This document shows, piece by piece, positions 34,947 through 46,561 of a stretch of 64,000 nt of DNA (position 1 is the stretch's first letter; each line of letters starts with the position of its first letter). Source of the DNA: Narthecium ossifragum (lineage: Eukaryota > Streptophyta > Magnoliopsida > Dioscoreales > Nartheciaceae); NCBI GenBank assembly GCA_963920575.1, contig OY986964.1, forward strand, positions 12,150,663 through 12,214,662, given 5' to 3'. Made by a program: the position numbers and the translations under genes. The notes under the pieces were generated by a model. It saw nothing but the letters and a program-made list of their open reading frames with translations. It had not been told where the DNA came from and ran no database searches.

Positions 34947-35837
34947 AACCTAACCTACTGCGAAAAATTTTGGCGAGGTTTCCCTCTAATCATAGTGTTC
35001 TCCCTAGCAATTCATAATCATCCTGTATTATACAATCAATCACAAACCTCAAAGACTGAAACTGAATATATACAAATCCTCAACAGGGTAAAAGTTATAC
35101 AAAATATCTCCCGTAGGAGGCTAACTAAGCAAAAGGGTAAAAACTGACAATCGCCACACCTCAAGCACCACCAGACGCCGCCACGTCACCAAACACCTGC
35201 ACGGTAGGGGCGACCGAAGAGGAGCTAGTGCCAGCACCTGTAAAACGCAGTCCGGGTAGGAGTGAGCATTAAGCTCAGCAGGGACACTACACTACGACAC
35301 TCACAAGAGAGGGAACACAACAGTGCCGCCCCCAAGTCCACCCTAGGTGTATACAAGGGTCCCATAACCCTATCGGAAGTCCGTGAACACAAGCCCAACA
35401 CACTGTAAACTCTCAACAGGACACTGAACACTGTTTGGCGGGCAAGGACACCGCTGTGCAGGCACACCTCCTCCCAAGAGTCAAGAACACCGGACACTGG
35501 CTACACTTCAGATACAACTTGGAGTCGACACGACCTCTAAACATCAAACCACATGTATTCAGGTCATCTAACCCTATCATCGAAAATCGACTGAATACTA
35601 TAAATCGAGTCCTTGACCAAGCTACCCGCAACGGTCCTAGAGCTAGATCCGGACTACCCGAAAGCCCCGGATCCGTAATCAACCCATCGCCAACGTCCTA
35701 CACAGATGCAACTAATGCACAAAACAATGCATGTTATGAGCACACACAGGAATATGCAGATAAGCATGCAACAGTATGTGATTGTATATGATATGAGTCG
35801 ATCTGACTCGACCAACTTGACCCGAACCCAGAAGAGG
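34947..35837 (-). mobile_element. Gypsy LTR fragment, minus strand
   Basis: From GAACCTAACCTACTGCG on it parallels the 3' LTR at 23597 onward but is clearly more diverged, including the conserved core (about 35630-35700). It begins some 50 bases inside the LTR and is cut by the chromovirus at 35838. Confidence 0.65.
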
Positions 35838-35842
35838 AACCA

Positions 35843-38284
35843 TGTGAGGGCCCGTCCCTCCGACATGGCTCGACCGCGTGGGTCGAAAGCCGGTTTCCTG
35901 TTGGTTTGGTTCCGCGTCGGGCACGATCGGACGATCGTGTGGCGGTTTGAACCCCGGGGGCATTTTGGTAAATATGCCCTCTAGTGGTCGGTTTCACACC
36001 CGCGTTACACCCACGGCCTTGGATTGGTGTATGTGTTTGATTAGAATCTCTAGGGTGCATCCGATCAGAAGTTCGGAGCTCGATTGGGAAAGATCGAATC
36101 GGACGGCTGAGATAGATCCGGATTTCTATATAAGCCCTGTCCCTTTCTTTCTCTTTCCTTCTCTTCTCCTGTCGTTTTCTCTCCTTCTCTCTCCTTCGGC
36201 TGAGCTAGGGCTCGGTGACGCGGCTTTCGGAACGCGGATCTTGGCGGCTTGACTGGTTGGACAAGTGGAGGAGCTATCCTACTTGCTCAAGTAGGTGTTT
36301 CTACCTCGATTTTAGGATTGGGTTCTCCTAGGATAGGTTTATTGCCTTTTTGCTGTAGGAATACTTGTTAGAATGTTGTGTAGTTCATTGTGCATGTCTT
36401 ATAGATGATTTGAAGTATTCCTACCTCGCGTTTTTCGTATTCTAACGGCTGGTTTTCGTATTATCGCCGTTTTGTCGGTTTTTGTCCGTTTTGACCAAGA
36501 TAGGAGATTTAACCATCAAAAATGGGATTTCTTCATTCCATTGGTTTTCCCATCATTAATTACAGTTGCTTGCAAAATTTCATCAACTTTCAACTTGATT
36601 TGATCCTTGAAATCGAAAGAATTGGATTTCCGGCACTGTTCTGATGAACTGTGCCTAATCCTCGACGGTCGATTGGTGCATCGACCGTCAAGCATTGATT
36701 TGCTCTTTCTGGGCCTGATGGTCGACCGGCGGATCGACCTTCGCATCGTCCGTCAGATTCTGTCGGGTTTTTCACCTCCCACGATCGATGCATGGATCGA
36801 CCACGGGATTCTCCCTTTTTCAGTTTTGCCTCACGGTCGATAGTCAGATCGACCGTCAGGCTCTGTCTGGTTTCGGGCTTCCCAGGGTCGATGGGTGGAT
36901 CGAACATCGCCCTTAGGGTTTTCCTTGTTTGGCCTCACGGTCGACCGCCGGATCGACCGTGACTTCGACCGTGGCCTCACGGTCGACCGTCAGATCGACC
37001 GTCGCATCGACCGTCAGATCGACCGTCGCATCGACCGTGGGCTCTTGAACAATGTTTTCTGGTTTTCATGGATGGCTTTCATTTGGGTTTGATAGTTAAA
37101 CATGTTGGGAGGTTGGCATGAGGTTTTCATGAAGTTTTCAAGGGATTTCTATTGAGATTGAGGATTGAATCGCATGTTGATTTCCTTTGAATAAATTGAT
37201 GATGTGGCTTGCTTTTAAATACATGTGTGGTTGGTATTTAATTGCTTAATTGTCTGCCTAACCATTAGCTAGCTATGAGTGCTAGCTAATGAGGAATTGT
37301 GGAACTTTAGCCTCTTGCCGGCGAGTGCCGAGGGCTACTGTATAACTATGAACCAGTAATTGATGTTGTGGCATATAGAGACATCTAAGGTAGATGTTTG
37401 CATAGGTTCATGCATTCTGTGCATTAGAGGCATCTGAGGTTAGGCGAGCGATGGTTTGGGTCGCCGATCCGAGGCTCTCGGGTAGCTCGGATCTAGCCTT
37501 AGGACCGTGGCTGGGTATTCAGGATTAGGGTGTGATTGTGTAATCGAATCTCATGTCCTTTGAGGATTTGCGATAGTTGACTCTGATCAGTGTTTGAGGT
37601 TTAGAGGTCGTGTTGTCTTCCAAGGCCAAGTGCTAAGGATGGATGTTGATGCGTTTCTGACGTGGTTCCCCAAGGTATGGTATTCCAGCTTGGGTAAGGG
37701 TGATCCTGCATGTTACTGTTCCTTGGCCTTCTGATAACATGTTCAGGAGAGAGGTTTCATGACAGGAGCCCTTGGGACATCAACAGGGTTGTGGGACCCG
37801 TGGCATCCGTTAGACTTGAGCGGGAAGACAACACTGTTGTTATTTTCCTCCTTTCTGTGTGCCGTAGAGTAGAACCCTACTGAGCTTATCGCTCACTCCT
37901 ACCCGGACTGCGTTTGTAGGTGCAGGCGGCAGTTCTTCGTCTGTGGAGCCGGCGGGATCGGCCTTTGGCGGCGTGAGTACATCTAGAGGCGCTTGAGGTT
38001 TTGCTGGAGGATATTACTGTTGTACCTTTTTGATGATATATATATGTTGTAAACATTTCGAGGACTTTTGGGATTATGTATTATATCTATCCTTGGAAGA
38101 CTTTTGTATCAAATATTAAATAGTACAACTGATGTTATATAAATTGAATATCTGTTTACCTCTGGATTATAATTTGTTTAAATTTATCCGTCTTTTCGCA
38201 TTTGTATCGTGCAAATTGAAGATGAATAGAGATAGGAACCCTCACGCCCTGTCCTGGTTGGGTTTTCTGGGTCGGGGTGTGACA
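35843..38284 (+). repeat. 5' LTR of the chromovirus (2442 bp)
   Basis: TGTGAGGGCCCGTCCC at the start and GTCGGGGTGTGACA at the end. TATA box TATATAAG at 36126-36133. The palindrome array is unusual here in lying about 530 bases downstream of the TATA, inside the presumed transcript. Conserved LTR core at 37440-37505. Confidence 0.92.
36660..37045. repeat. ATCGACCGTC palindrome array of the 5' LTR
   Basis: About twenty GTCGAC/ATCGACCGTC-type units. At 36974-37039 they become a regular 12-bp tandem, CAGATCGACCGT alternating with CGCATCGACCGT. The earlier units sit in pairs at irregular spacing. Confidence 0.85.
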
Positions 38285-38287
38285 ACT

Positions 38288-38299
38288 TGGTATTAGAGC
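38288..38299 (+). other. Primer binding site of the chromovirus
   Basis: TGGTATTAGAGC begins three bases after the 5' LTR; one mismatch to the initiator tRNA-Met complement. Confidence 0.85.
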
Positions 38300-38487
38300 A
38301 AGCTGTAGGTCCCAGGGATAGGATTAGGCTTGCGGTTATGTTTTAAGCGCGGTTTGGGATAGTTCTAGGAGTAGAGCATCCCTGTGTGTTTGTTTGTGCT
38401 CATGTGTGTTATGCTTTTATTTTATTGATTGATGCTGTGTTTGGATTTCTTACGGGTGGACACTTGTCGCCTCTGGTGAACGTGCAG

Positions 38488-39540
38488 ATGCCAGGGAGCC
38501 GGGCTAGCTGTCTAGTCTTGGGTAGTGGCACCGCGCGCGACCAGCGCGCTGCCCGACAGGCCTTAGGGGCCAACGCAGCCGTGCCCCGGGGACCTGCACC
38601 AGAGCCAGAGCCGAGGATTGAGGTCGTGGTGGAAGAGGATGCTTCTTTCATCGCCAAGGAGATCTCTCTTCCACTCGACCACCGTGCTGTCACGACAGCG
38701 GTGGTCGACTTGCAGAGGCTGAACCCGCCTAGGTTCAGCGGTGCTGGAGGTGACCCAGCGCTGGCGGACGACTGGCTGGAGGGAGTCAGTCGTGTCCTTG
38801 ACACTCTGTTCGTGCAGGATGACCGGGTTCGGGTCAGACTTACCGCGTTCCAGCTTGACGGGGACGCTTTGGACTGGTGGCGCTCTTTCCAGGCCGCCAG
38901 GGACGGGAGTGACCCATCGTGGGCCGTGTTTTGTTCGTCGTTTCTTGGCGCGTACTTTCCCCGCAGTGCGCGCTCGGCCCTTGTCCATGAGTACCAGACC
39001 CTTTCTCAGGGTACTCAGTCGGTAGTGCAGTACGCGGCTAGGTTCACGAGACTTGCCATATTTGTCGGAGCGGTGTCGACGGACCCTCTTGCTAGAGCTG
39101 AGCAGTTCCAGTAGGGGCTTAGGCCCGAGCTCAGGTGGCTGATCGCGGCTCAGCGCGCTAGCACGTACGCAGAGGTGCTGGACTGTGCCTTGGCAGTTGA
39201 GGCTCAGTTGCAGGAGCCGGGGCCCAGGGCAGTCCAGCCGGCGTTGTCTGCGAGCACCAGTGGCGGAGGATAGCCACAGAGAACAGCTCAGGGCAGGAGA
39301 GGTTCGTGGAGGCAGCAGAGGTACCCACGACACCAGCAGTCATACTAGCGTTACCCACCCCAGTACCAGCAGCAGCTCAGGCAGGGAGGCCAGCCACTTC
39401 TTCCGGCTGGGCCTCAGGGGCAGACGTCCGGAGGAGGCCAGAGCCAGCAGCTAGCGCTTGGACCTCCTGTGTGCTTCAAGTGCCGGCAGACAGGGCACTT
39501 TCGCTGAGACTGTCCGACGTTGAGGGCACAGTCAGTTCGT
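38488..39540 (+). pseudogene. gag of the chromovirus (four stops)
   Basis: ATG at 38488 (MPGSRASC) is chosen because it matches the start of the related gag at 33158. The capsid part includes LNPPRFSGAGGDPALADDWL and FQLDGDALDWW. A zinc knuckle CFKCRQTGHFR-stop-DC lies near 39475-39515. Stops at 39112 (TAG), 39271 (TAG), 39346 (TAG) and 39505 (TGA). At 39112 the related gag has Trp; at 39505 an Arg codon is expected; both fit G-to-A or C-to-T changes. A one-base shift near 39550 separates gag from pol. Confidence 0.88.
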
Positions 39541-42500
39541 GGCGGAGCAAGCAGAGGTTGGCGGAGGTCGAGGCGGACCCAGAGGGGGAGTGTACACACT
39601 TCCAGACCGCGAGTACCCAGACTACGTTCAGCCACCTTTTCAGCCCTACCAGTACCCGCCACCCCAGCAGACTCTAGCTCTTCCACCAGCCCCAGTTGAC
39701 CCTCCTGTTCTCAGAGGTACCTTCCAGCTTTTCAGTTCATTTGTAAATGGTTTGATAGATTTTGGGGCGTCTCATTCCTTTGTAGCTAGCGACTGTGTGG
39801 CATCGCTTGGGCTAGAGGTTGAGCTACTTGGAGTCACACTACACTTAGACACACCCGTCGGCGGAGGGGCTCGTGTTGAGCTGATCTGCCGTTCTTACGA
39901 GTTGGAGGTTGGGGGCCTCCGTGTCTTTCTAGACCTTCGGGTGCTAGACATGGTCGGGTTTGACGTGATTCTCGGTATGGATTGGCTGACTTCATACCGA
40001 GCCGTCATCGACTGTGGCCGTCGCAGGGTGACTGCTTGGACACCTGACGGTGCTCGTTTCGTCTTGTTGGGGGATCGCCAGTCGGCCGATTCCCTCTTGT
40101 GTGGTTGCTTTCCCAAGCGCGAGGGCCAGCTGTCAGCTTTACTGGCGCGCCTTTCCTTGTTCGCTGCAGAGGGCAGTCGAGAGGGCAGTTTGGCTATAGT
40201 AGTTTGTGAGTTTGCTGACATCTTCCCAGACGAGCTACCGGGCCTTCCTCCTACCAGAGCAGTAGACTTCCAGATAGATCTTGTACCGGGTACCGGGCTG
40301 ATCTCTCTGCCAGCTTTCAGGATGGCACCAGCAGAGCAGAGGGAGCTGATGGTCCAGCTGGATGGGTTGATCGGCAGAGGTTTCATCCGTGCCAGCACGT
40401 CACCTTGGGCAGCTCCTGTATTGTTCGCAAAGAAGAAGGACGGTATGCTTCGTCTTTGCATTGATTACAGGAAGCTGAACAGGGTGACGGTGAAGAACAA
40501 GTACCCGATGCCGAGGATCGATGACTTGTTCGACCAGCTCCGAGGCTCTTCGGTCTTTTCGAGGATCGATCTCCGTACCGGCTATCACCAGTTGAGGATT
40601 TGGGATTGCAACATCCCGAAGACGGCTTTCCGTACAAGGAACGGGTAGTACGAGTTCACGGTGATGCTGTTCGGCTTGACGAATGCACCAGCGGCGTTCA
40701 TGGATCTGATGCAGAGGGTCTTCCGACCGTACTTAGATCAGTTCGTGGTGATTTTCGTCGACGACATCCTAGTCTACTCACGTACCGCGGAGGAGCACGA
40801 GCAACATCTGAGGACAGTGTTGCAGTTGTTGAGTAAGCATAGGCTATATGCCGAAGCCTCCAAATGTGAGTTCTGGCTTCCTGAGGTGCAGTTTCTGGGG
40901 CACGTGGTGTCAGCGATAGGTATTTCAGTTGATCCGGCCAAGATTGAGGCAGTGCTACAGTGGCAGAGACCGGCGACAGTGTTCGAGGTCCGCAGCTTCC
41001 TCAGCTTGGCGGGTTACTACAGGAGGTTCGTGCGGGACTTCTCCAGGGTTGCAGGGCCGCTAACCAGGTTGACACAGAAGGCGGTCCCATTTTTTTGGGA
41101 CGAGGCGTGAGAGCAGGCTTTCATCCAGTTGAGGACCAGACTAACGAGTGCACCGATCCTTATAGTTCCAGAGTGAGGCGTCGGCTACAGTGTCTTTTGC
41201 GACGCCAGTGGGGAGGGTTTAGGCTGTGTGCTTATGCAGGAGGGCCATGCGGTGGCCTACGGTTCCAAGCAGCTGAAGACCCATGAGAGGAACTATCCAG
41301 TCTACGATCTCGAGCTTGCAGCGGTTGTCTTCGCTCTGAAGACGTGGCGGCACTACCTCTACGGTGAGCGGTTCTCGGTGTATTCTGATCACAAGAGTTT
41401 GAGGCATGTGTTTACCCAGCGTGACCTCAACCTCAGGCAGCGGCGGTGGATGGAGCTTCTATAGGACTACGACTTTGAGTTGTATTACCACCCTGGTAAG
41501 GCAAATGTCGTAGCAGACGCTCTCAGCAGGCAGACCAGAGACAACAGAGTGACCTTGGCAGCGGTGTCAGCTGGGCAGTGGCAGATGCTAGAGACAGTTA
41601 GTTAGTTCGGGCTTGACTTCGAGGACCGGGCGATAGGTGGTTTCCTGTATGCTGTTCGCAGCATTCCAGTTCTTTTAGCCAGAGTGATCGAGGCACAGGC
41701 TGGGGACCCAGAGCTCGTGGAGACCCGTGCTGCGGTCAGCACCGAGCACGCGGTTGAGGGCTGGACAGTGTCGGTAGACAGTGGTCTACTCTTCAGAGGC
41801 AGAGTTACAGTTCCAGTAGACCCGGCATTGCAAGAGGAGATCCTTCACGAGTTCCACCACTCCTGTTTCGCCATTCACCCCGGGAGCACCAAGATGTACC
41901 ACGACCTTTGCCGACAGTTCTGGTGGTGCGGGATGAAGAGGTCAGTAGCTGAGTTCGTTTCCAGATGCCTCACCTGTCAGAAGGTGAAGGCAGAGCACAG
42001 GCGGACCCCAGGTTTGTTGCAGCCACTTCCAATGCCAGAGTGGAAGTGGGAACATATAGCTATGGACTTCGTCACCGGGCTACCCAGGTCACCGAGGGGG
42101 AATGATGCGATTTGGGTCATCGTCGATCGACTGACCAAATCGGCTCATTTCCTCCCCATGAGAATGACAGATCCAGTTGCCAGACTGAGCCAGAGGTATA
42201 TCGACGAGGTGGTACGACTGCACGGCATCCCAGTGTCGATAGTGTCAGACAGAGATCCCAGATTCACCGGCAAGTTCTGGAGCAGCTTCCAGGACTCCTT
42301 GGGGACAGCACTGACGTTTAGCACAGCTTTCCACCCTCAGACCGACTGACAGTCGGAGCGGACTATCCAGATCTTGGAGGACATGCTCAGAGCATGTGTG
42401 CTAGATGCTGGAGGTATTTGGGAGCAGCACGTGACTTTGGTGGAGTTTGCCTACAACAACAGTTTTCAGGCCAGTTTGGGTTTTGCACCCTTTGAGGCGT

Positions 42501-43240
42501 TGTACGGCAGACCGTGTCGCTCACCGGTGTGTTGGACTGAGGTTGGGGAGGCGTCCCTTACCGGTCCGGACATCATCAGACAGTCGTCAGAGAGGTTGGC
42601 TCAGATCAGACAGAGGCTTCTGACAGCGCAGAGCAGGCAGAAGAGCTACGCAGACCGCAGGCAACGACCCCTGGAGTTCGTAGTTGGCGACACAGTGCTA
42701 CTGAAGGTGTCCCCGCGCAGAGGGTCGATCAGGTTTGGTAGCAGGGGCAAGCTAGCGCCGAGGTTCACTGGCCCATTTGAGATCGTCAGGCGCGTTGGAG
42801 CAGTCGCCTACCAGTTGGCTCTACCTCCGCACATGTCAGCAAATCACCCCACCTTCCACGTGTCTATGCTGAGGAAGTATATTCCAGATCCTTCTCACGT
42901 GATCAGACACGATGACATTGAGGTGGAGGAGGATGCCACCTATATAGAGCAGCTAGTGCAGATCATGGACAGACGGGATCAGGTGCTGAGAGGTAGATCG
43001 TTACCGTTGGTCATGGTCAGGTGGAGACATGGCAGTGCAGAGAGTCTGACATGGGAGCGAGAGGATCGCATGCGTCGGGAGTTTCCCCTATTGTTCACCC
43101 TTTCAGGTAGTTCCTTGTTGTGGGCGTTGGCGCCCCTAGTTGTAGCCTCGTTTGTGCAGGTAGGCCTAGTTGTTTATTTTTCTCCCAGCTTCAACCTTGA
43201 ATTTCGGGACGAAATTTTTTTTAAGGTTGTTAGGTTGTGA
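39539..43240 (+). pseudogene. pol of the chromovirus: protease, RT, RNase H, integrase, chromodomain (six stops)
   Basis: All parts share one frame. Protease: [14 protein letters not shown] near 39755, where the family has D-T/S-G, so the aspartic site is altered. [22 protein letters not shown] and [13 protein letters not shown], the YVDD-type box reading FVDD (about 40740-40775). RNase [11 protein letters not shown] and [18 protein letters not shown]. Integrase: zinc-binding HHSCFAIHPGSTKMYHDL with CLTCQKVK, and catalytic MDFVTGLPRS and VSDRDPRFTGKFW. The C-terminus has a chromodomain-like VRWRHGSAESLTWERED. Stops at 40646, 41108, 41174, 41462, 41603 and 42347. The open frame runs on into the 3' LTR. 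Confidence 0.93.
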
Positions 43241-45641
43241 GGGCCCGTCCCTCCGACCTGGCTCGACCGCGTAGGTCGAAAGCCAGTTTCCTGTTGGTTT
43301 GGTTCCGCGTCGGGCACGATCGGACGATCGTGTGGCGGTTTGGACCCCGAGGGCATTTTGGTAAATATGCCCTCTGGTGGTCGGTTTCACACCCGCGTTA
43401 CACCCACGGCCTTGGATTGGTGTATGTGTTTGATTAGAATCTCTAGGGTGCGTCCGATCGGAATATCGGAGCTCGATCGGGAAAGATCGAATCAAACGGC
43501 TGAGATAGATCCGGATTTCTATATAAGCCCTGCCCTTTTCTTTCTCTTTCCTTCTCTTCTCCTGTCGTTTTCTCTCCTTCTCTATCCTTTGGCTGAGCTA
43601 GGGCTCGGTGACGCGGCTTTCGGAGCGCGGATCTTGGCGGCTTGACTGGTTGGACGCGTGGAGGAGCTACCCTACTTGCTCAAGTAGGTGTTTCTACCTC
43701 GATCTGAGGTTCGGGTTCTCCTAGGATAGGTTTATTGCCTTTTTTCTATAGGAATACTTGTTAGAATGTTGCGTAGTTCATTGTGCATGTCTTATAGATG
43801 ATTTGAAGTATTCCTACCTCGCGTTTTCCGTATTCTAATGGCTGGTTTTCGTATTATCACTGTTTTGTCGGTTTTTGCCCGTTTTGACCTAGATAGGAGA
43901 TTTAACCATCAAAAATGGAATTTCTTCATTCCATTGGTATCCCCATCATTAATTACACTTGCTTGCAAAATTTCATCAACTTCCAACTTGATTTGATCCT
44001 TGAAATCCAAAGAATTGGATTTCCAGCACTGTTCTGATGAACTGTGCCTAAGGCTCGACGGTCGATCGGTGCATCGACCGTCAAGCATTGATTTGCTCTT
44101 TCTGGGCCTGACGGTCGACCAGCGGATTGACCGTCGCATCGTCCGTCAGGCTCTGTCGGGTTTTTGACCTCCCACGGTCGATGCATGGATCGAACGCGGG
44201 ATTCTCCCTTTTTCAGTTTTGCTTCACGGTCGACCGTCAGATCGACCGTCAGGCTCTGTCTGGCTTCGGGCTTCCCAGGGTCGATGGGTGGATCGACCGT
44301 CGCCCTTAGGGTTTTCCTTGTTTGGCCTCACGGTCGGCCGCCGGATCGACCGTGACATCGACCGTGGCCTCACGGTCGACCGTTAGATCGACCGTGGGCC
44401 CTTGAACAGTGTTTTCTGGTTTTTTTGGATGGCTTTCATTTGGGTTTGATAGTTAAACATGTTGGGAGGTTGGTATGAGGTTTTCAGGAAGTTTTCAAGG
44501 GATTTCTATTGAGATTAAGGATTGAATCGCATGTTGATTTCCTTTGAATAAATTGATGATGTGGCTTGCTTTTAAATACATGTGTGGTTGGTATTTAATT
44601 GCTTAATTGTCTGCCTAACCATTAGCTAGCTATGAGTGTTAGCTAATGTGGAATTGTGGAACTTTAGCCTCTTGCCGGCGAGTGCCGAGGGCTACTGTAT
44701 AACTGTGAACATGTAATTGATGTTGTGGCATGTAGAGACATCTAAGGTAGATGTTTGCATAGCTTCATGCATTGTGTGCATTAGAGGCATCTGAGGTTTG
44801 GCGGGCGATGGTTTGGGTCGCCGATCCGAGGCTCTCGGGTAGCTCGGATCTAGCCTTAGGATCGTGGTTGGGTAGTCAGGATTAGGGTGTGATTGTGTAA
44901 TCGAATCTCATGTCCTTTGAGGATTTGTGATAGTTGACTCTGATCAGTGTTTGAGGTTTAGAGGTCGTGTTGTCTTCCAAGGCCAAGTGCTAAGGATGGA
45001 TGTTGATGCATTCCTGACGTGGTTCCCCAAGGCATGGTATTCCAGCTTGGGTAAGGGTGATCCTGCATGTTACTATTCCTTGGCCTTCTGATAACATGTT
45101 CAGGAGAGAGGTTTCATGACAGGAGCCCTTGGGACATCAACAGGGTTGTGGGACCCGTGGCATCCGTTAGACTTGAGCGGGAAGACAACACTGTTGTTGT
45201 TTTCCTCCTTTTAGTGTGCTGTAAAGTAGAACCCTACTAAGCTTATCGCTCACTCCTACCCGGGCTGCGTTTGCAGGTGCAGGCTACAGTTCTTCGTCTG
45301 TGGAGCCGGCGGGATCGGCCTTTGGCGGCGCGAGTAATTCCAGAGGCGCTTGAGGTTTTGCTGGAGGATATAACTGTTGTACCTTTTTGATGATATATAT
45401 ATGTTGTAAACATTTCGAGGACTTTTGGGATTATGTATTATATCTATCCTTGGAAGACTTTTGTACCAAATATTGAATAGTACAACTGATGTTATATAAA
45501 TTGAATATATGTTTACCTCTAGATTATAATTTGTTTAAATTTATCCGTCTTTCTGCATTTGTATCGCGCCAATTGAAGATGAATAGAGATAGGAATCCGC
45601 ACGCCCCGTCCTGGATGGGTTTTCTGGGTTGGGGTGTGACA
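43236..45641 (+). repeat. 3' LTR of the chromovirus (2406 bp)
   Basis: Nearly the same as the 5' LTR throughout; it lacks three 12-bp units of the palindrome array. Preceded by ATTTCGGGACGAAATTTTTT and AAGGTTGTTAGGT, the degenerate polypurine-tract position. Palindromes at 44056-44400; conserved core at 44805-44875. Confidence 0.92.
44056..44400. repeat. ATCGACCGTC palindrome array of the 3' LTR
   Basis: Same arrangement as at 36660-37045 but three tandem units shorter at its end (44382-44398). Confidence 0.85.
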
Positions 45642-45646
45642 AACCA

Positions 45647-46561
45647 AACTGGTTCAGCCTCTTTTCTAATTTGACTTGGACTTCTCTAGTTCAAACTAGA
45701 GTATTTGATTAGGATTTATCATTAGTCTTTTATATTTAATTGAGTCCTATTTGATATTTGATTATTAGAAATTAATTAAGAGTCCCTTTGAGTTAGGAAG
45801 TTGAGTTGAGTTTGAAAGCCTTATTACTTGCTAATTAAGCAAGGGGCTTTTTAGTTGGATTAGTGACCTCAGTAGTTTGTATGATGATAAGGATGAATGA
45901 GGAATGATGAAAAGTTAAGAATAGTTCATAAAATATCATAGGAGTAGAGATAATGTAGATTCTATCCGAAAATCCACCATTAATCCACCTTCTTCCCCGT
46001 CGGTCATCTTCTCTGCAGCCGGCATCACCTCCACCGAAATTTCTCTCTCCCCACCACTTTCTCTCTCCGCCACGTCAGCGACCCCCCACACCACGTCAGC
46101 GCCACGTCACCGTCTTCTTCCTCCTTCCTCTTCTCTCCCATGCCCTAAGCCAAGCTTCACCGACGTCGGCCTCCTCTAAACCCGCCGTCCACCTCCCAGA
46201 TCCAGCCAATCCGCCACCTACCTCCCAGATCCGAGCCGTTGGATCGCTTCCCTGCCAAGATCCCGACCGCCACCGCCGCCCCTACGTCGGTGATCCACTC
46301 TGGCGATCTCTCAGCCATCGGATCTTTCCAGCCAACTTTTAACCCAACCCAACTCAGCCAGCCTTAACCAGTTCAGCCAAGCCACTTAGTCCAATCCGAG
46401 CCAAATTCAATTCCTTAAGCCAATAACCCAATTCAGCCCAATCCATTCCAAGTCCTATCCAATGAGGCTAAGCCAGATCCAATCCAGCTAGCCAGATTCA
46501 GTCAATTGGACTCAAATCAAGTCCGATCAGGCCAATTCTGATCGATTGGAGCAGTAGAGAC
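45647..46561. other. LTR or leader-like DNA without genes
   Basis: A/T-rich to about 45960, then a C-rich stretch (46000-46560) with recurring words such as AATCCAGCCA, CCAATCC and CACGTCAGCG. It continues the sequence into which the chromovirus inserted. No coding region, no clear termini. Confidence 0.35.

Larger units (their letters stand above)
35843..45641 (+). mobile_element. Complete Ty3/gypsy chromovirus (Tekay/Del-like), 9.8 kb, coding region decayed
   Basis: Two LTRs (35843-38284, 43236-45641) in the same orientation, primer site, gag, protease, RT, RNase H, integrase and chromodomain in standard gypsy order. It is flanked by an exact 5-bp duplication AACCA (35838-35842, 45642-45646). 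Ten in-frame stops, one frameshift between gag and pol and a changed protease active site make it inactive. The chromodomain directs insertion towards heterochromatin in this group. Confidence 0.93.

Noticed and set aside
38563..39333. Minus-strand frame of 256 residues
   Set aside because: Antisense shadow of the chromovirus gag; no recognisable domain.
39895..40461. Minus-strand frame of 188 residues
   Set aside because: Antisense shadow of the protease/RT part of pol.
46000..46560. Possible proline-rich coding exon
   Set aside because: C-rich word repeats without a consistent open frame or splice borders.
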